In this document: one piece after another, positions 24,168 to 37,997 of the stretch
Layout of the letters: every line of letters starts with the position of its first letter
Position numbering within the stretch: position 1 is the stretch's first letter
From: Thermus composti
Lineage (GTDB): Bacteria > Deinococcota > Deinococci > Deinococcales > Thermaceae
Length of the DNA stretch: 62,944 nucleotides
Assembly: GCF_014647535.1 (NCBI RefSeq)
Contig: NZ_BMPJ01000013.1
Location: 1 to 62,944, forward strand
Direction of reading: 5' to 3'
The notes under the pieces: generated by a model
What the model was told of the DNA's origin: nothing
Databases searched by the model: none
Seen by the model: the letters and a program-made list of their open reading frames with translations, nothing else
Translations under genes and position numbers: made by a program

Positions 24168-26579
24168 TTAGGCGTGGGCCACCAGCTCCTTCTTCCGCTT
24201 GGGCTTGGCCTCCTTGGCCCGGGCCTCGAGGGCCTTGAGCCCGCCCACCAAGGCTAGGTCCAAGACCTCGTCCAGGTGCTCCACCAGGTGGAAGGTCATG
24301 TTGTGGCGCAAGGGAGGGGGGATATCGGCCAGGTCCGGCTCGTTCTGCTTGGGCAGGATCACCTCCCGGATCCCCGCCCGCCTGGCCCCCAAGACCTTCT
24401 CCTTCACCCCCCCGATGGGCAACACCCGCCCTGTGAGGGTGATCTCCCCGGTCATGGCGATGTCGTGCCGCACGGGCACCTCCGTGAGGGCGGAGACCAG
24501 GGCGCTCACGATGGCCACGCCCGCCGAGGGCCCCTCCTTGGGAATGGCCCCGGCGGGGACGTGGATGTGGATGTCGGACTTGTCAAACTTCTCCAGGGGG
24601 ATGCCGAAGCGGAGGGCGTTTTTCTTGGCGTAGGAGAGGGCGGCCCGGGCCGACTCCTTCATCACGTCACCCAGCTGCCCGGTGAGGATCAGGTTCCCTT
24701 TGCCGGGCATCACGGAGACCTCCACGAACATGATGTCCCCGCCTACCGGGGTGTAGTACATCCCCGTGGCCACCCCTATCTGGGGCTCCCGGGCCTCGGT
24801 CTCGGGGAGGAAGCGGGGCGGGCCCAGGTAGGCCTCCAGGTCCTTCTCCGTGATCCGCACCCGCTTCTTGCCCTCCTCCAGGATCCTGCGGGCGGCCTTG
24901 CGGAGGAGGGCCCCGATCTCCCGCTCCAGCTGCCGCACCCCCGCCTCCCGGGTGTAGTGGGTGATGACCCGGCGCAAGGCGGCCTCGGTGATCACCACCT
25001 GCCCCTCGGAAAGCCCCGACTCCCGGAGCTGCCGGGGAAGGAGGTAGCGCTTGGCGATCTCCAGCTTCTCCTGCTCGGTGTAGCTGGTGAACTCAATGGG
25101 CTCCATCCGGTCGTAGAGGGGAGCGGGGATGTTCTGGGGGAAGTTGGCGGTGCAGATGAACATGACCTCGGAGAGGTCAAAGGGCACCCCCAGGTAGTGG
25201 TCCACGAACTCCTTGTTTTGGGCGGGGTCCAGGACCTCCAAAAGGGCCGCCGCCGGGTCCCCCTGGTAGGAGATGCCGAGCTTATCCACCTCGTCCAGGA
25301 GGAAGACGGGGTTCTTGGTGCCCGCCTGCCTCAGGCCCTGGATGATCCGGCCCGGCATGGCCCCGATGTAGGTGCGGCGGTGCCCTCTTATGTCGGACTC
25401 GTCCCGCACGCCCCCTAAGGAGATGCGCACGTACTTGCGGCCCAGGGCCTCGGCGATGCTCTTGGCAATGGAGGTCTTCCCCACCCCGGGCGGCCCCACG
25501 AAGAGAAGGATGGGGCCCTTGTTCACCTCCTCCTCAGGGATCTCCCCCCGCTTGGCCCTTTCGGCCTTGAGCTTCCGCACCGCCAGGTACTCCAGGACCC
25601 GGTCCTTCACCTTCTCCAGGCCGTAGTGGTCCCTTTCCAGGATCTCCTTGGCCCGCTTCAGGTCCAGGTTGTCCTCGGTGCGGGTGTTCCAGGGGAGGTT
25701 GACGATCCAGTCCAAATAGGTGCGGATGACGCTGGCCTCGGCGGAGTCGGGGTGCATGCGGGCCAGGCGGTTGAGCTCCCGCTCCGCCTCCTGGCGCACC
25801 ACGGGGGGAAGGTCCAGGGCCTCCAGCTTCCTGCGGAACTCCTCCACCTCCTCCTCGCCCTCCTCCCCGTGGAGCTCCCGCTGGATGGCCTTCATCTGCT
25901 CCCTGAGGAAGTACTCCCGCTGGTTGCGGTCAATCTCCTCCTTGACCTGTTGCTGGATGCGCCGCTGGGTCTCCAAAAGGTCCAGCTCCGCCTGCAGGAG
26001 GACGAGGACCCGCTTGAGCCTCTCGGCCACGTTGGCGGTCTCGAGGACCTTTTGCTTGTCCTCGAGGCGGAAGTCCATGTGGAAGGCGATGTAGTCGGCA
26101 AGCTGGGAGGGGTCCTCCAGGTTCAGGATGAACTGGGCCACCTCGGGGGGCAGGTACTTCCCCTCCTTGAGGAGGGCCTGGAACTTGTCTTTCACCTCCC
26201 GCACCAGGGCCTTGACCAGGGTCTCCTCGGCGGGCTCATCGGGAAGGACCTCCCCCTTGGCCTCCAGGTGGTCCCCAAAGTCTAGCCATTCCTTCACCCG
26301 GACCCGGGCGAAGGCCTGGACCAGGACCTGGACGGAGCCGTCGGGGTTCTTGCGCATCTTGAGGATGTTGCAGGCGGTGCCTACCTCGTAAAGGTCGGAG
26401 GGCTTGGGGTTTTCCACCTCCTTGTCCTTTTGGCTCACGATGAGAAGCACCCGTTCCCGGGCCAAAGCCTCGTCAATGGCCCGGATGGAGATGGGCCGGC
26501 CCGCGTCAATGGGCATGACCATGGTGGGGTAGATGACCGAGCCCCGCACAGGGCAGACGGGCAAGGTTTCCGGTAGCAT
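24168..26579 (-). CDS. lon: Lon ATP-dependent protease
   Basis: This 803-aa protein degrades misfolded and regulatory proteins in the cytoplasm. It has the Lon N-domain (about 1-200), a coiled-coil region with [19 protein letters not shown], an AAA+ module with Walker [10 protein letters not shown] and Walker [12 protein letters not shown], and a C-terminal protease domain with the Ser motif EGPSAGVA and the partner Lys in [14 protein letters not shown]. The ATG at 26579 is chosen because AGGAGG precedes it at good spacing; an in-frame ATG 39 bases upstream lacks this. Unlike many genes here it has a true leader. Confidence 0.97.
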   Translation of the reverse strand: MLPETLPVCPVRGSVIYPTMVMPIDAGRPISIRAIDEALARERVLLIVSQKDKEVENPKPSDLYEVGTACNILKMRKNPDGSVQVLVQAFARVRVKEWLDFGDHLEAKGEVLPDEPAEETLVKALVREVKDKFQALLKEGKYLPPEVAQFILNLEDPSQLADYIAFHMDFRLEDKQKVLETANVAERLKRVLVLLQAELDLLETQRRIQQQVKEEIDRNQREYFLREQMKAIQRELHGEEGEEEVEEFRRKLEALDLPPVVRQEAERELNRLARMHPDSAEASVIRTYLDWIVNLPWNTRTEDNLDLKRAKEILERDHYGLEKVKDRVLEYLAVRKLKAERAKRGEIPEEEVNKGPILLFVGPPGVGKTSIAKSIAEALGRKYVRISLGGVRDESDIRGHRRTYIGAMPGRIIQGLRQAGTKNPVFLLDEVDKLGISYQGDPAAALLEVLDPAQNKEFVDHYLGVPFDLSEVMFICTANFPQNIPAPLYDRMEPIEFTSYTEQEKLEIAKRYLLPRQLRESGLSEGQVVITEAALRRVITHYTREAGVRQLEREIGALLRKAARRILEEGKKRVRITEKDLEAYLGPPRFLPETEAREPQIGVATGMYYTPVGGDIMFVEVSVMPGKGNLILTGQLGDVMKESARAALSYAKKNALRFGIPLEKFDKSDIHIHVPAGAIPKEGPSAGVAIVSALVSALTEVPVRHDIAMTGEITLTGRVLPIGGVKEKVLGARRAGIREVILPKQNEPDLADIPPPLRHNMTFHLVEHLDEVLDLALVGGLKALEARAKEAKPKRKKELVAHA

Positions 26580-26613
26580 GCGTTCCCTCCTTTCTTCGGT
26601 AGCTCTGCGTTCG

Positions 26614-26640
26614 TCCATAGCCTAAGCCTACCTATGTCAA
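26614..26640 (-). promoter_or_regulatory. Candidate lon promoter
   Basis: On the minus strand a perfect TTGACA (26640-26635) is followed 15 bases later by TATGGA (26619-26614), giving an mRNA leader of about 30 bases before the lon ATG. The spacing is short for sigma-A, so the exact -10 is uncertain. Confidence 0.4.
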
Positions 26641-26689
26641 GTTTACTGCAAACCTCCGTTTTACGCAAAGGGCCTGGACGGAAAGCCCT

Positions 26690-26695
26690 TATGCT
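26690..26695 (+). promoter_or_regulatory. -10 box of the DUF1517 gene
   Basis: TATGCT is followed by six bases and the GTG at 26702, the leaderless layout. Confidence 0.5.
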
Positions 26696-26701
26696 AAGGG
26701 C

Positions 26702-29423
<2,722 letters not shown>

Positions 29424-29427
<4 letters not shown>

Positions 29428-29612
29428 GCGGGGGAAATCTCCTGGTGCTTTTCTCCGTGGCGGCCCTCGAGGCCCTGCTTTCCGGGGACAACGCCCTGGT
29501 CTTGGCGGTGATGGTGCGGCCCCTCCCCCCGCGCCTCCGGACCCGGGCCCTCCTCTACGGCCTGCTTGGAACTTACCTCCTTAGGGGACTCGCCCTCCGC
29601 AAGGATGCCTAG
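29424..29612 (+). pseudogene. Truncated TerC-family membrane protein
   Basis: The frame codes for 62 residues, MSGGNLLVLFSVAALEALLS then GDNALVLAVMVRPLP, which is the start of TerC-type proteins (the acidic LEALLSGDNAL motif lies in the first helix). Family members have about 220-330 residues and 7-9 helices. Here it ends after GTYLLRGLAL with RKDA and a stop, then runs directly into the methyltransferase, whose ATG overlaps it by eight bases. A deletion that joined terC to the next gene is likely. Confidence 0.65.
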
Positions 29613-30130
29613 GGACTGGGACGCCTTCTACCAAAAAACTGAGGAAGACCGCCCCCCGGCCTTCGTGGTGCGGGCCTACGGGCCCTTCGTCCCCAAAGGC
29701 CCCGTCCTGGACCTGGCGGGGGGCCTCGGGCGGAACGCCCGCTACTTCCTGCGAAGGGGCCACCCCGTGGTCCTGGTGGAGGGAAGCCAGGAGGCCCTAA
29801 GGCGCCTTTCGGGGACGCCGGGCCTCGCCGTGGTGGGCCTGGACCTCGAGGCGGAAGAAGCCCTAGCCCGCCTTCCCCAAGGGCCCTTCGCCGGGATCGT
29901 GATGACCTACTACGTGAGCCGCCCCCTCCTCAAGGCCCTTCCCTTCCTCCTCGCCCCCGGGGGGCTTCTTCTGGTGGAGGGGTTCACGAGGAAGGAGGCC
30001 CTAAGGCGGGGAAGGCCCCATAGCCCCTACTACTGGGAAGAAGAAGAACTCCTCACCCCTCCCCCGGGCCTTGCCTTAAAGGCCTTCGGGGAGGGGTGGA
30101 TGGCGGGCTACCGGGCCTTCGCCGTCTACG

Positions 30131-30141
<11 letters not shown>
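29605..30141 (+). CDS. Class I SAM-dependent methyltransferase
   Basis: A 178-aa methyltransferase with motif I VLDLAGGLGRNARYFLRRGH (residues about 35-55), the acidic residue of strand 2 in VVLVEGSQEAL, and the later FAGIVMTYYVSRPLLKALPF and LLLVEGFTR strands. It lies in the family often labelled tellurite-resistance/TehB-like because of the YYVSR and GGLLLVEGFT context; the substrate is unknown. The ATG at 29605 is chosen over a longer frame that belongs to the terC remnant. Its end overlaps the convergent Fe-S oxidoreductase by 11 bases. Confidence 0.8.
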
Positions 30142-32116
<1,975 letters not shown>

Positions 32117-32176
32117 GGATCCACCCTCCTTATACTCAGTAAAAGTTTACCCCAACCCGCCCTCTTGGCAAGAGCG

Positions 32177-32182
32177 TACAAT
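32177..32182 (+). promoter_or_regulatory. -10 box of the 66-aa membrane protein gene
   Basis: TACAAT, eight bases before the GTG at 32191. The 74-base gap also carries the leader of the divergent oxidoreductase gene. Confidence 0.4.
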
Positions 32183-32190
32183 AGGCCCTC

Positions 32191-32391
32191 GTGGAAACCG
32201 TAGCCTTGGCCGTCCTCCTCCTTTTCGGGCTTCTGAACCTCTGGGTGTTCCACCGCTTTCAAAAGCCCCTCCTTCCCCTCCTCGGGGCCCTTTTCCTAAG
32301 CGCCTTTGTCTTCTTCTTCTCCCCCGTCTTGGGGCTTCTCCTCTTCCTCGTGGGCCAGACCCTGGCCTTCTACGCCGCCGGGAAGAGGTAG
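32191..32391 (+). CDS. Small two-helix membrane protein
   Basis: This 66-aa protein is almost wholly hydrophobic, with two predicted transmembrane helices (about 4-20 and 30-60) joined by a short loop VFHRFQKP. I recognise no family. It starts at GTG with a TACAAT box upstream and its 3' end overlaps the convergent PAP2-like gene by 22 bases. Kept as a likely real gene, not assigned a function. Confidence 0.55.
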   Translation: METVALAVLLLFGLLNLWVFHRFQKPLLPLLGALFLSAFVFFFSPVLGLLLFLVGQTLAFYAAGKR

Positions 32392-32837
32392 AAGACGGCA
32401 AGGGCCACCACGGCCCCGAGAAGGGCCCCCACCAGGACCTCCAGGTAGGTGTGCCCCAGAAGCTCCTTTAGGGGCTCGGGGGCGGGGCCCCTTTCCAGGA
32501 CCTTTTGCAGCTCCTGGACCAGCTGGTTCAGAAGCTGGGCGTGAAGCCCCGCCGCCCGCCGGATCCCCGTGGCGTCGTACATGACGATAAGGGCAAAGAC
32601 CATGGCCACGGCGAAGAGGGTGGAGTCAAACCCCTCCTTGAGCCCCACCCCCATGGCCAGGGCGCTCACCGTGGCGGAGTGGGAGCTCGGCATGCCGCCC
32701 GTGTCCAGAAAGCGCTCCCACTGGAAGCGGCCCTCCAGGAGGTAGTAAAGGAAGAGCTTGAGGGTCTGGGTGAGGAGGTTGGCGAGGAGGGCTGTCCAGA
32801 AGATCTGGTTGGCCAAAAGCTCCCTAAGGGTTTCCAT
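32370..32837 (-). CDS. Divergent PAP2-family membrane protein (DUF212/YuiD-like)
   Basis: A 155-aa protein with about four transmembrane helices. The signature GGMPSSHSATVSALA matches the PSGHS-type phosphate site of PAP2 phosphatases, and VMYDATGIRRAAGLHA and LGHTYLEVLVGALLGA are typical of the DUF212 branch. A lipid-phosphate phosphatase role is likely but unproven. Its start overlaps the end of folD by 14 bases, so it belongs to the same operon. Confidence 0.85.
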   Translation of the reverse strand: METLRELLANQIFWTALLANLLTQTLKLFLYYLLEGRFQWERFLDTGGMPSSHSATVSALAMGVGLKEGFDSTLFAVAMVFALIVMYDATGIRRAAGLHAQLLNQLVQELQKVLERGPAPEPLKELLGHTYLEVLVGALLGAVVALAVFYLFPAA

Positions 32838-33672
32838 ACCGCCTGAGAAGGGCTGCCTTCAGGGTGTTGGCCATGAGCATGGCCACGGTCATGGGGCCCA
32901 CACCCCCGGGAACCGGGGTGAGGGCGCTGGCCACCTCCGCCACCTCGGGGTGCACGTCGCCCAAAAGCCTCCCCTCCACCCGGTTCACCCCCACGTCCAC
33001 CACGATGGCCCCTTCCCGCACCCAGTCTTTGCGCACCAGGTGGGGCCGGCCCACGGCCACCACCAGGACCTCCGCCCTCCGGGTGACCTCGGGAAGGGCC
33101 TCGGTTTTGGAGTGGGCCAGGGTCAAGGTGGCGTCCTCCCGCAGAAGAAGCCCCGCCAGGGGCTTGCCCACGATGTTGGACCGCCCCAGGACCACCACCT
33201 CCTTGCCCTTTAGCGCCACCCCGTAGTGCTTGAGGAGGCGCAAGATCCCCAAAGGGGTGCAGGGGAAAAGCCCCTCGCCCCCGCTCCAAAGCCGCCCCAC
33301 GTTCAAGGGGTGGAAGCCGTCCACGTCCTTCAAGGGGGAGATGGCCTCGAGGACCCGCTCGGCCCGGATGTGGGGGGGAAGGGGAAGCTGGACCAGGATC
33401 CCGTCCACCTCCTCGTCGGCGTTGAGCTCCTGGATACGGCTTAGGAGGGCTTCCTCGGAGAGGTCCTCGGGGTAGACCTCCACCTGGCTCCGAAAGCCCA
33501 GCTCCCGGGCCCTCTTGTCCTTGAGGCGCACATAGGAGACCGAGGCCGGATCCTCCCCGAGGCGGATCACCCTCAGGGAGGGCACGAAGGGAAGGGTTTT
33601 TAACCGCTCCTTTAGCTCGGCGTAAACCGCCTCCGCCACCTCATGGCCGGAAAGCATGCGGGCCTGCGCCAT
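32824..33672 (-). CDS. folD: FolD, methylene-THF dehydrogenase/cyclohydrolase
   Basis: A 282-aa bifunctional enzyme that converts 5,10-methylene-THF to 10-formyl-THF with NADP, feeding purine and formyl-Met synthesis. Family stretches seen are SYVRLKDKRARELGF (catalytic Tyr and Lys), ILVQLPLPPHI, PLKDVDGFHPLNVG, VLGRSNIVGKPLAGLLL for cofactor binding and TPVPGGVGPMTVAMLM near the C-terminus. Its ATG follows the nusB stop directly. Confidence 0.97.
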   Translation of the reverse strand: MAQARMLSGHEVAEAVYAELKERLKTLPFVPSLRVIRLGEDPASVSYVRLKDKRARELGFRSQVEVYPEDLSEEALLSRIQELNADEEVDGILVQLPLPPHIRAERVLEAISPLKDVDGFHPLNVGRLWSGGEGLFPCTPLGILRLLKHYGVALKGKEVVVLGRSNIVGKPLAGLLLREDATLTLAHSKTEALPEVTRRAEVLVVAVGRPHLVRKDWVREGAIVVDVGVNRVEGRLLGDVHPEVAEVASALTPVPGGVGPMTVAMLMANTLKAALLRRYGNP

Positions 33673-34125
33673 TCACGCCTCCTTGGGCACGGTCTTCAAC
33701 TCCCCCTCCTGGATGCGGCGGTAAAGACGTCCCAAAACCCCGTTCACAAAGGCCCGGGAGTGCTCCCCCCCGTAGCGGTTGGCGATCTTCACCGCCACCT
33801 CAATGAGGGGGGCGAAGGGGGTGGGCTCAAAGAGCATCTCGTAGGTGGCGAGCCGAAGGACGGTGAGGTCGGTCTTGGACATCTGGGCGAAGTCCCAGCC
33901 CTCCACCGTCTCCTTAAGGGCCCGGTCCACCTCCTCCTGGCGGGCCTTGTACCCCCAAAGGAGCCTCCGGGCGAAGGCCACCGCCTCCTGGTCCAAGGGC
34001 TCCCCCAGGGCCTCCTCGCCCTCCATCTCCTCCAGGGCGTGCTGGAAGGCCTCCTCCAGGTCCACGCCCCCTTGGGTGTGGGCGAAGAGGGCCCGCATGG
34101 CCAGCTCCCTAGCCCGCCTGCGCAT
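33673..34125 (-). CDS. nusB: Transcription antitermination factor NusB
   Basis: A 150-aa all-helical RNA-binding protein. With NusE (S10) it binds boxA in rRNA leaders and supports antitermination. Signs are the N-terminal RRRARELAMRALFAHTQGG, the helix TDLTVLRLATYEML, and the end NRYGGEHSRAFVNGVLGRL. It overlaps the Asp23-like gene by 17 bases upstream and abuts folD downstream, an arrangement common in Gram-positive and Thermus-group genomes (accBC, asp23, nusB, folD). Confidence 0.96.
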   Translation of the reverse strand: MRRRARELAMRALFAHTQGGVDLEEAFQHALEEMEGEEALGEPLDQEAVAFARRLLWGYKARQEEVDRALKETVEGWDFAQMSKTDLTVLRLATYEMLFEPTPFAPLIEVAVKIANRYGGEHSRAFVNGVLGRLYRRIQEGELKTVPKEA

Positions 34126-34432
34126 GACCTCCCCTGGGGTCCTGCACCTGGGCCACGGTGAGGTTCACCGCCTTGACCCTTTCGCCCGTGGCCAGGTAAA
34201 GGGCCTCGGCCACGGCCCGCTGGGCTTTCTCGGCCAGCTCGGGGATCACCTGGCCGTAGTCCACCGCCACCCACACCTCCACCACAAGCCCCTCCCCCGT
34301 CCTTTCCAGCCGGACGGGGCGCTGGCGCTTGAGGACCTGGGGCGGGGCGAAGGGCCTCAGGCCTTCCAGGCCCTCCAAGGCGTAGGCCACCAGGGCCTCG
34401 AGGGCGTGGTCGCTTACCTCGTAGTCCACCAT
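34109..34432 (-). CDS. Asp23/Gls24 family envelope-stress protein
   Basis: A 107-aa protein with the Asp23/DUF322 pattern: EVSDHALEALVAYALEGLEG at the start, then VEVWVAVDYGQVIPELAEKA, and the strand VKAVNLTVAQVQDP. Members in Firmicutes lie at the membrane and respond to cell-wall stress; the role in Thermus is unknown. Genes of this type are regularly found between accC and nusB, as here. A TAGACT box lies nine bases before the ATG, so part of the operon may have its own promoter. Confidence 0.85.
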   Translation of the reverse strand: MVDYEVSDHALEALVAYALEGLEGLRPFAPPQVLKRQRPVRLERTGEGLVVEVWVAVDYGQVIPELAEKAQRAVAEALYLATGERVKAVNLTVAQVQDPRGGHAQAG

Positions 34433-34444
34433 CCCAAGGACAGT

Positions 34445-35782
34445 CTACACTTCCATCCGCCGGGCCACGAAGTTGGTGTAGACGGCCCCCCGGCGGAAGA
34501 AGGCGTTCTGGAGGACCTTCTGGTGGAAGGGGATGGTGGTCTTGAGGCCCGGCCCCTCAATCACCGTCTCGGAAAGGGCCCTCTCCATGCGCTTTATGGC
34601 CTCCTCCCGGGTGGGGGCCCAGGCGATGATCTTGGCGATGAGGCTATCGTAGTGGGGCGGGATCTGGTAGCCGGCGTAGAGGTGGCTGTCCACCCGCACC
34701 CCAGGCCCTCCGGGGAAGAGGAGGGTCTCCACCTTGCCGATGGAGGGGCGGAAGCCCTTCTCCGGGTCCTCGGCGTTCACCCGCACCTCTATGGCGTGCC
34801 CCCGGACCTGGACCTCCTCCTGCCGGATCCAGAGCTTCTCCCCTTGGGCGATGCGGAACTGGGCCTGGACCAGGTCAATCCCCGTGATCATCTCGGTGAC
34901 GGGGTGCTCCACCTGGATGCGGGTGTTCATCTCAATGAAGTAGAAGTTCCCCTCCTTGTCCACCAAAAACTCCAGGGTGCCTGCGGAAACGTAGCCCACG
35001 TGGGCCGCCAGGCGCACCGCCGCCTCGGCGATGGCCTTGCGGGTCTCGTAGGGGAGGACGCTCGGGGCCTCCTCCAAAAGCTTCTGGTGGCGGCGCTGGA
35101 TGGAGCAGTCCCTTTCCCAAAGGTGGATGACGTTTTCCCCGTCCCCCAGGACCTGGATCTCTATGTGCTTGGGCTCCTCAATGTACTTCTCCAGGTAGAT
35201 GGCGGGGTTGCCGAAGGCGGCCCGGGCCTCCTCCTGGGCCTGGAGGACCGCCCGTTCCAGCTCCTCCTCCGTGTGGACCACCCGCATCCCCCGGCCCCCG
35301 CCCCCGGCGGAGGCCTTGAGGATCACGGGGTAGCCGATCTCCTGGGCCGCCCGCTTGGCCTCCTCCACGCTTTTAAGCTCGTCCGTGCCCGGCACCGTGG
35401 GCACCCCCGCCTCCCGGGCCACCTTCCTCGCCGTGGCCTTGTCCCCCAGGGCCTTCATGTTCTCCGGGGTGGGGCCGATGAAGGTGATCCCGTGCTCCCG
35501 GCACATCTCGGCGAAGGTGGCGTTCTCCGCCAGAAAGCCGTAGCCCGGGTGGATGGCGTCGGCCCCGGTGACGATGGCCGCCGAGAGGATGTTGGGGATG
35601 TTGAGGTAGCTCTGCCCCGAGGGCGGCGGCCCGATGCAGATGGCCTCGTCGGCGAGGAGAACGGGAAGGCTCTTCTCGTCGGCGGTGGAGTGGGCCACCA
35701 CCGTCTTGATGCCCAGTTCTCTGGCCGCCCGGATGATCCTCAAGGCGATCTCGCCCCGGTTGGCGATCAGGACCTTCTTCAT
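34445..35782 (-). CDS. accC: Biotin carboxylase subunit of acetyl-CoA carboxylase
   Basis: This 445-aa ATP-grasp enzyme carboxylates biotin on AccB with bicarbonate, the first step of fatty-acid synthesis. It shows [20 protein letters not shown], the ATP loop [14 protein letters not shown], the catalytic region [15 protein letters not shown] and [12 protein letters not shown]. The ATG overlaps the accB stop as ATGA. A long open frame on the other strand is a composition shadow. Confidence 0.97.
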   Translation of the reverse strand: MKKVLIANRGEIALRIIRAARELGIKTVVAHSTADEKSLPVLLADEAICIGPPPSGQSYLNIPNILSAAIVTGADAIHPGYGFLAENATFAEMCREHGITFIGPTPENMKALGDKATARKVAREAGVPTVPGTDELKSVEEAKRAAQEIGYPVILKASAGGGGRGMRVVHTEEELERAVLQAQEEARAAFGNPAIYLEKYIEEPKHIEIQVLGDGENVIHLWERDCSIQRRHQKLLEEAPSVLPYETRKAIAEAAVRLAAHVGYVSAGTLEFLVDKEGNFYFIEMNTRIQVEHPVTEMITGIDLVQAQFRIAQGEKLWIRQEEVQVRGHAIEVRVNAEDPEKGFRPSIGKVETLLFPGGPGVRVDSHLYAGYQIPPHYDSLIAKIIAWAPTREEAIKRMERALSETVIEGPGLKTTIPFHQKVLQNAFFRRGAVYTNFVARRMEV

Positions 35783-36273
35783 ACCGGCTGGATCAGGAAG
35801 AGGGGCTGGCCGTACTCCACGGGCTCCCCGTTCTCCACCAGGATCTTCTTGACGATGCCCGAGACCTCGGACTCAATCTCGTTCATGAGCTTCATGGCCT
35901 CAATGATGCAGAGGACCTGGCCCTTCTCCACCCGGTCCCCCTCCTTCACGTAAGGGGGAGCGTCCGGGGCTGGGGCCCGGTAGAAGGTGCCCACGATGGG
36001 GGCCCGGACCTCCACGCACCCCGGGCAGTCGTCCGGGGCCTCCGTTTGGACCTGAGGCTTTTCCACTGGGGCGGCTGGCGCGGGCGGGGTCGGGGCCGGC
36101 ACCTCCGGCGGGGGGGCCGCCAGCATGGGGACCTGAACCTGGGGGACGCTCACCACCTGCACCTCCCCGCCCCGCCGCACGGTGAGCTTGTAGTCCGGGG
36201 TCTCCAGGGTGAGCTCGTTCACCCCGTGCTCCACCAAGGCTTGCAGGATCTGCTTCAGCTCCTTCGGCGTCAT
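35779..36273 (-). CDS. accB: Biotin carboxyl carrier protein of acetyl-CoA carboxylase
   Basis: A 164-aa protein with an N-terminal helix region ([20 protein letters not shown]), a Pro/Ala-rich linker (about 60-85) and a C-terminal biotinyl domain with the biotinylation site [13 protein letters not shown] (Lys about residue 130). It carries the carboxyl group from AccC to the transferase. An extra DDCPGCVEV segment just before the biotinyl domain puts two cysteines close together. The ATG at 36273 has GAGGTG upstream and removes a non-homologous extension. Confidence 0.95.
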   Translation of the reverse strand: MTPKELKQILQALVEHGVNELTLETPDYKLTVRRGGEVQVVSVPQVQVPMLAAPPPEVPAPTPPAPAAPVEKPQVQTEAPDDCPGCVEVRAPIVGTFYRAPAPDAPPYVKEGDRVEKGQVLCIIEAMKLMNEIESEVSGIVKKILVENGEPVEYGQPLFLIQPV

Positions 36274-36344
36274 CGGTGCACCTCGCGGGAAAAGCTTACC
36301 CCATTCGCCCCTCACGGATTTCTGCACCGCGTCAAAATCCCGTG

Positions 36345-36362
36345 GAGGGGGCGGCCCCCCTC
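36345..36362 (-). terminator. Hairpin between efp and accB
   Basis: A 7-bp G/C stem closes a CGGC loop, just after the efp stop on the minus strand, followed by a short T-run further on (GATTTTGA). It may end or reduce transcription from efp into accB. Confidence 0.4.
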
Positions 36363-36369
36363 AGGCAGC

Positions 36370-36924
36370 CTAGGCCCGGCCCACATACTCGCCGGTCCGG
36401 GTGTCCACCTTGATGACCTCCCCGGGCTCCACGAAGAGGGGCACCTGGACCACGGCCCCCGTCTCCAGGGTGGCGGGCTTGGACCCCCCGGAGACCGTGT
36501 CCCCCCGCACGCCCGGGGGCGTGTCCACCACCTTGAGCTCCACCACCGTGGGCGGGGTCACCTTGAGGGGCCTGCCCTCGTACATGTCCCCAAGGACGGT
36601 CATCCCTTCCTTCAGGAACTCGGCCCCCACCACCCGGGAGCGGGGCACGGTGAACTGCTCGTAGGTCTCCAGGTCCATGAAGACCATCTCCTCCCCTTCG
36701 GGGTAGAGGTATTGGAGTTCCCGGGTCTCCACGTAGATGTCCTCCAGCCTCTCCCCGGAGTTGAAGGTGCGCTCCACCGTGGCCCCCGTCTCCAGGTTCT
36801 TGAACTTGGCCACCACCTTGGCCCCGCCACGGCCCAGCTTCTGGTGCTGGTACTCCACGCACTCCCAAAGGCCGCCGTCCATCTTCACCTTGGTTCCGGG
36901 ACGCAAATCGGTCACGCTGATCAT
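36370..36924 (-). CDS. efp: Elongation factor P
   Basis: A 184-aa translation factor that helps ribosomes past proline runs. The three beta-barrel domains are present. The tip loop reads HQKLGRGGAKVVAKFKN with Arg at the position that other species modify (Lys or Arg), and the C-terminal domain has TGAVVQVPLFVEPGEVIKV and DTRTGEYVGRA. The ATG overlaps the upstream gene's stop as ATGA. Confidence 0.97.
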   Translation of the reverse strand: MISVTDLRPGTKVKMDGGLWECVEYQHQKLGRGGAKVVAKFKNLETGATVERTFNSGERLEDIYVETRELQYLYPEGEEMVFMDLETYEQFTVPRSRVVGAEFLKEGMTVLGDMYEGRPLKVTPPTVVELKVVDTPPGVRGDTVSGGSKPATLETGAVVQVPLFVEPGEVIKVDTRTGEYVGRA

Positions 36925-37823
36925 GCTTCCTCCTGAAGGTCCAAGACCTGGGGCTTAAGCCCTAAAAGGTCAATATAGCGGAGGTAGTCCTCCTCGGCGA
37001 GCTCCCGCCCGGCCAGGGCCACCAAAAGGGCCTCCATGACGTTGGTGCCGAAGCTCCGGCCTCCGATGCGAGGGGTGGTGGTGACGAGGCGCCTCACCCC
37101 CCGCTCCCGGAGGAAGGCCACGTCCTCCTCCGTGGTGGTGTTGGTGAGGACCGTCTTGCCCCGCATGTCCTTGAGCATATGGCGCCGGATGTAGTGCCAA
37201 TCCCCGGCCACCACGTCGGCCCAAGCGTAGTAGCGGGCGCGCCAGTCCTCCCGCACCTCCTCCTGCTTCTTCCCCGTGGGGTAAAGGACGGAAAAGGGCA
37301 GGCGGGTAAAGAGGGGCAGGAAGAGGAAGGCGAGCTTCTGCAGGAAGGAGAGGCTGTAGAGAGGGATGGGCAGGCCCAGGGCGAAGATGAAGTCCCCGTA
37401 GAGGACCTTCGCCCCCGCCTCGTCCAAAGCCTCGGCGAGGCCGAAGCGGTCCACGGCCGAGGGCAGAAGAACTTTGGTTTTCCTCCAGTCTATAAGGGAG
37501 GCCAGCTCCCGCACCGCCCGCCGCTCCAGGGTGTGCTTGAGTCCGGAGCCGTCCACCACGGGGGTCTTCCTGGCCGCCTCCTTGAGGCGAAGGGCATCCC
37601 GGATGGCGTACCGCCGCCCTCCCGCCCAGAGGTAAAGGTCTATTCCCCCAAGGCCGATGGCCTCCACCTGGCCGTCTAGCTCCCGGATCAGGCCAAGGGC
37701 CCGCTGGAAGTCTCCGTCCGTGCCCCGCCTTTCCAGGACCACCTTTTCCCCCAGAAGCTCCACCTCGGCCACGGAGTCGCGGCGGCTACTGCCTAAGGAA
37801 ACGGAAACCACGCGCTTGGCCAC
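36921..37823 (-). CDS. Conserved protein of uncertain function (often labelled quinate 5-dehydrogenase)
   Basis: A 300-aa protein. It starts RVVSVSLGSSRRDSVAEVEL and contains DGQVEAIGLGGIDLYLWAGG, a hydrophobic segment around LSFLQKLAFLFLPLF and, towards the end, KTVLTNTTTEEDVAFLRERG and TTTPRIGGRSFGTNVMEALL. I recall similar proteins carrying the quinate dehydrogenase label, but I see no clear Rossmann motif to support that reaction. It uses a GTG start and is coupled to efp by a four-base overlap. Confidence 0.7.
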   Translation of the reverse strand: MAKRVVSVSLGSSRRDSVAEVELLGEKVVLERRGTDGDFQRALGLIRELDGQVEAIGLGGIDLYLWAGGRRYAIRDALRLKEAARKTPVVDGSGLKHTLERRAVRELASLIDWRKTKVLLPSAVDRFGLAEALDEAGAKVLYGDFIFALGLPIPLYSLSFLQKLAFLFLPLFTRLPFSVLYPTGKKQEEVREDWRARYYAWADVVAGDWHYIRRHMLKDMRGKTVLTNTTTEEDVAFLRERGVRRLVTTTPRIGGRSFGTNVMEALLVALAGRELAEEDYLRYIDLLGLKPQVLDLQEEA

Positions 37824-37829
37824 GAAGGC

Positions 37830-37985
37830 TCATCTTAGCAGGAAGGCCAGAACCAAAAAGGCAAGGGCCAGGAAGAAGGGCCAGCTCTGCCGCACTCCCA
37901 AAAGCCGCAAAAGAAGGCCAAGGACCAGGCCACCAAAGGCCAGGGCCAGGAAAAGGGCCTCTAGGTTCTGGAAGAAGGCCGGCAT
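37830..37985 (-). CDS. Small two-helix membrane protein (51 aa)
   Basis: A short gene in the gap between two larger ones. The product starts MPAFFQNLEALFLALAFGG and is made of two hydrophobic helices separated by the basic loop LLRLLGVRQSWP, ending LAFLLR. The ATG lies six bases after a TAGCCT box and the stop is six bases before the next gene's GTG, both arguing for a real gene. No family recognised. Confidence 0.55.
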   Translation of the reverse strand: MPAFFQNLEALFLALAFGGLVLGLLLRLLGVRQSWPFFLALAFLVLAFLLR

Positions 37986-37991
37986 ACGCCC

Positions 37992-37997
37992 AGGCTA
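37992..37997 (-). promoter_or_regulatory. -10 box of the 51-aa membrane protein gene
   Basis: TAGCCT, six bases before the ATG at 37985. It overlaps the stop codon of the alpha/beta hydrolase gene. The same hexamer serves the hydrolase itself (38890-38895). Confidence 0.45.

Noticed and set aside
33845-35953. 702-codon open frame antisense to accC and nusB
   Set aside because: Spans several certain genes, has low-complexity composition and no start signal. A composition shadow.
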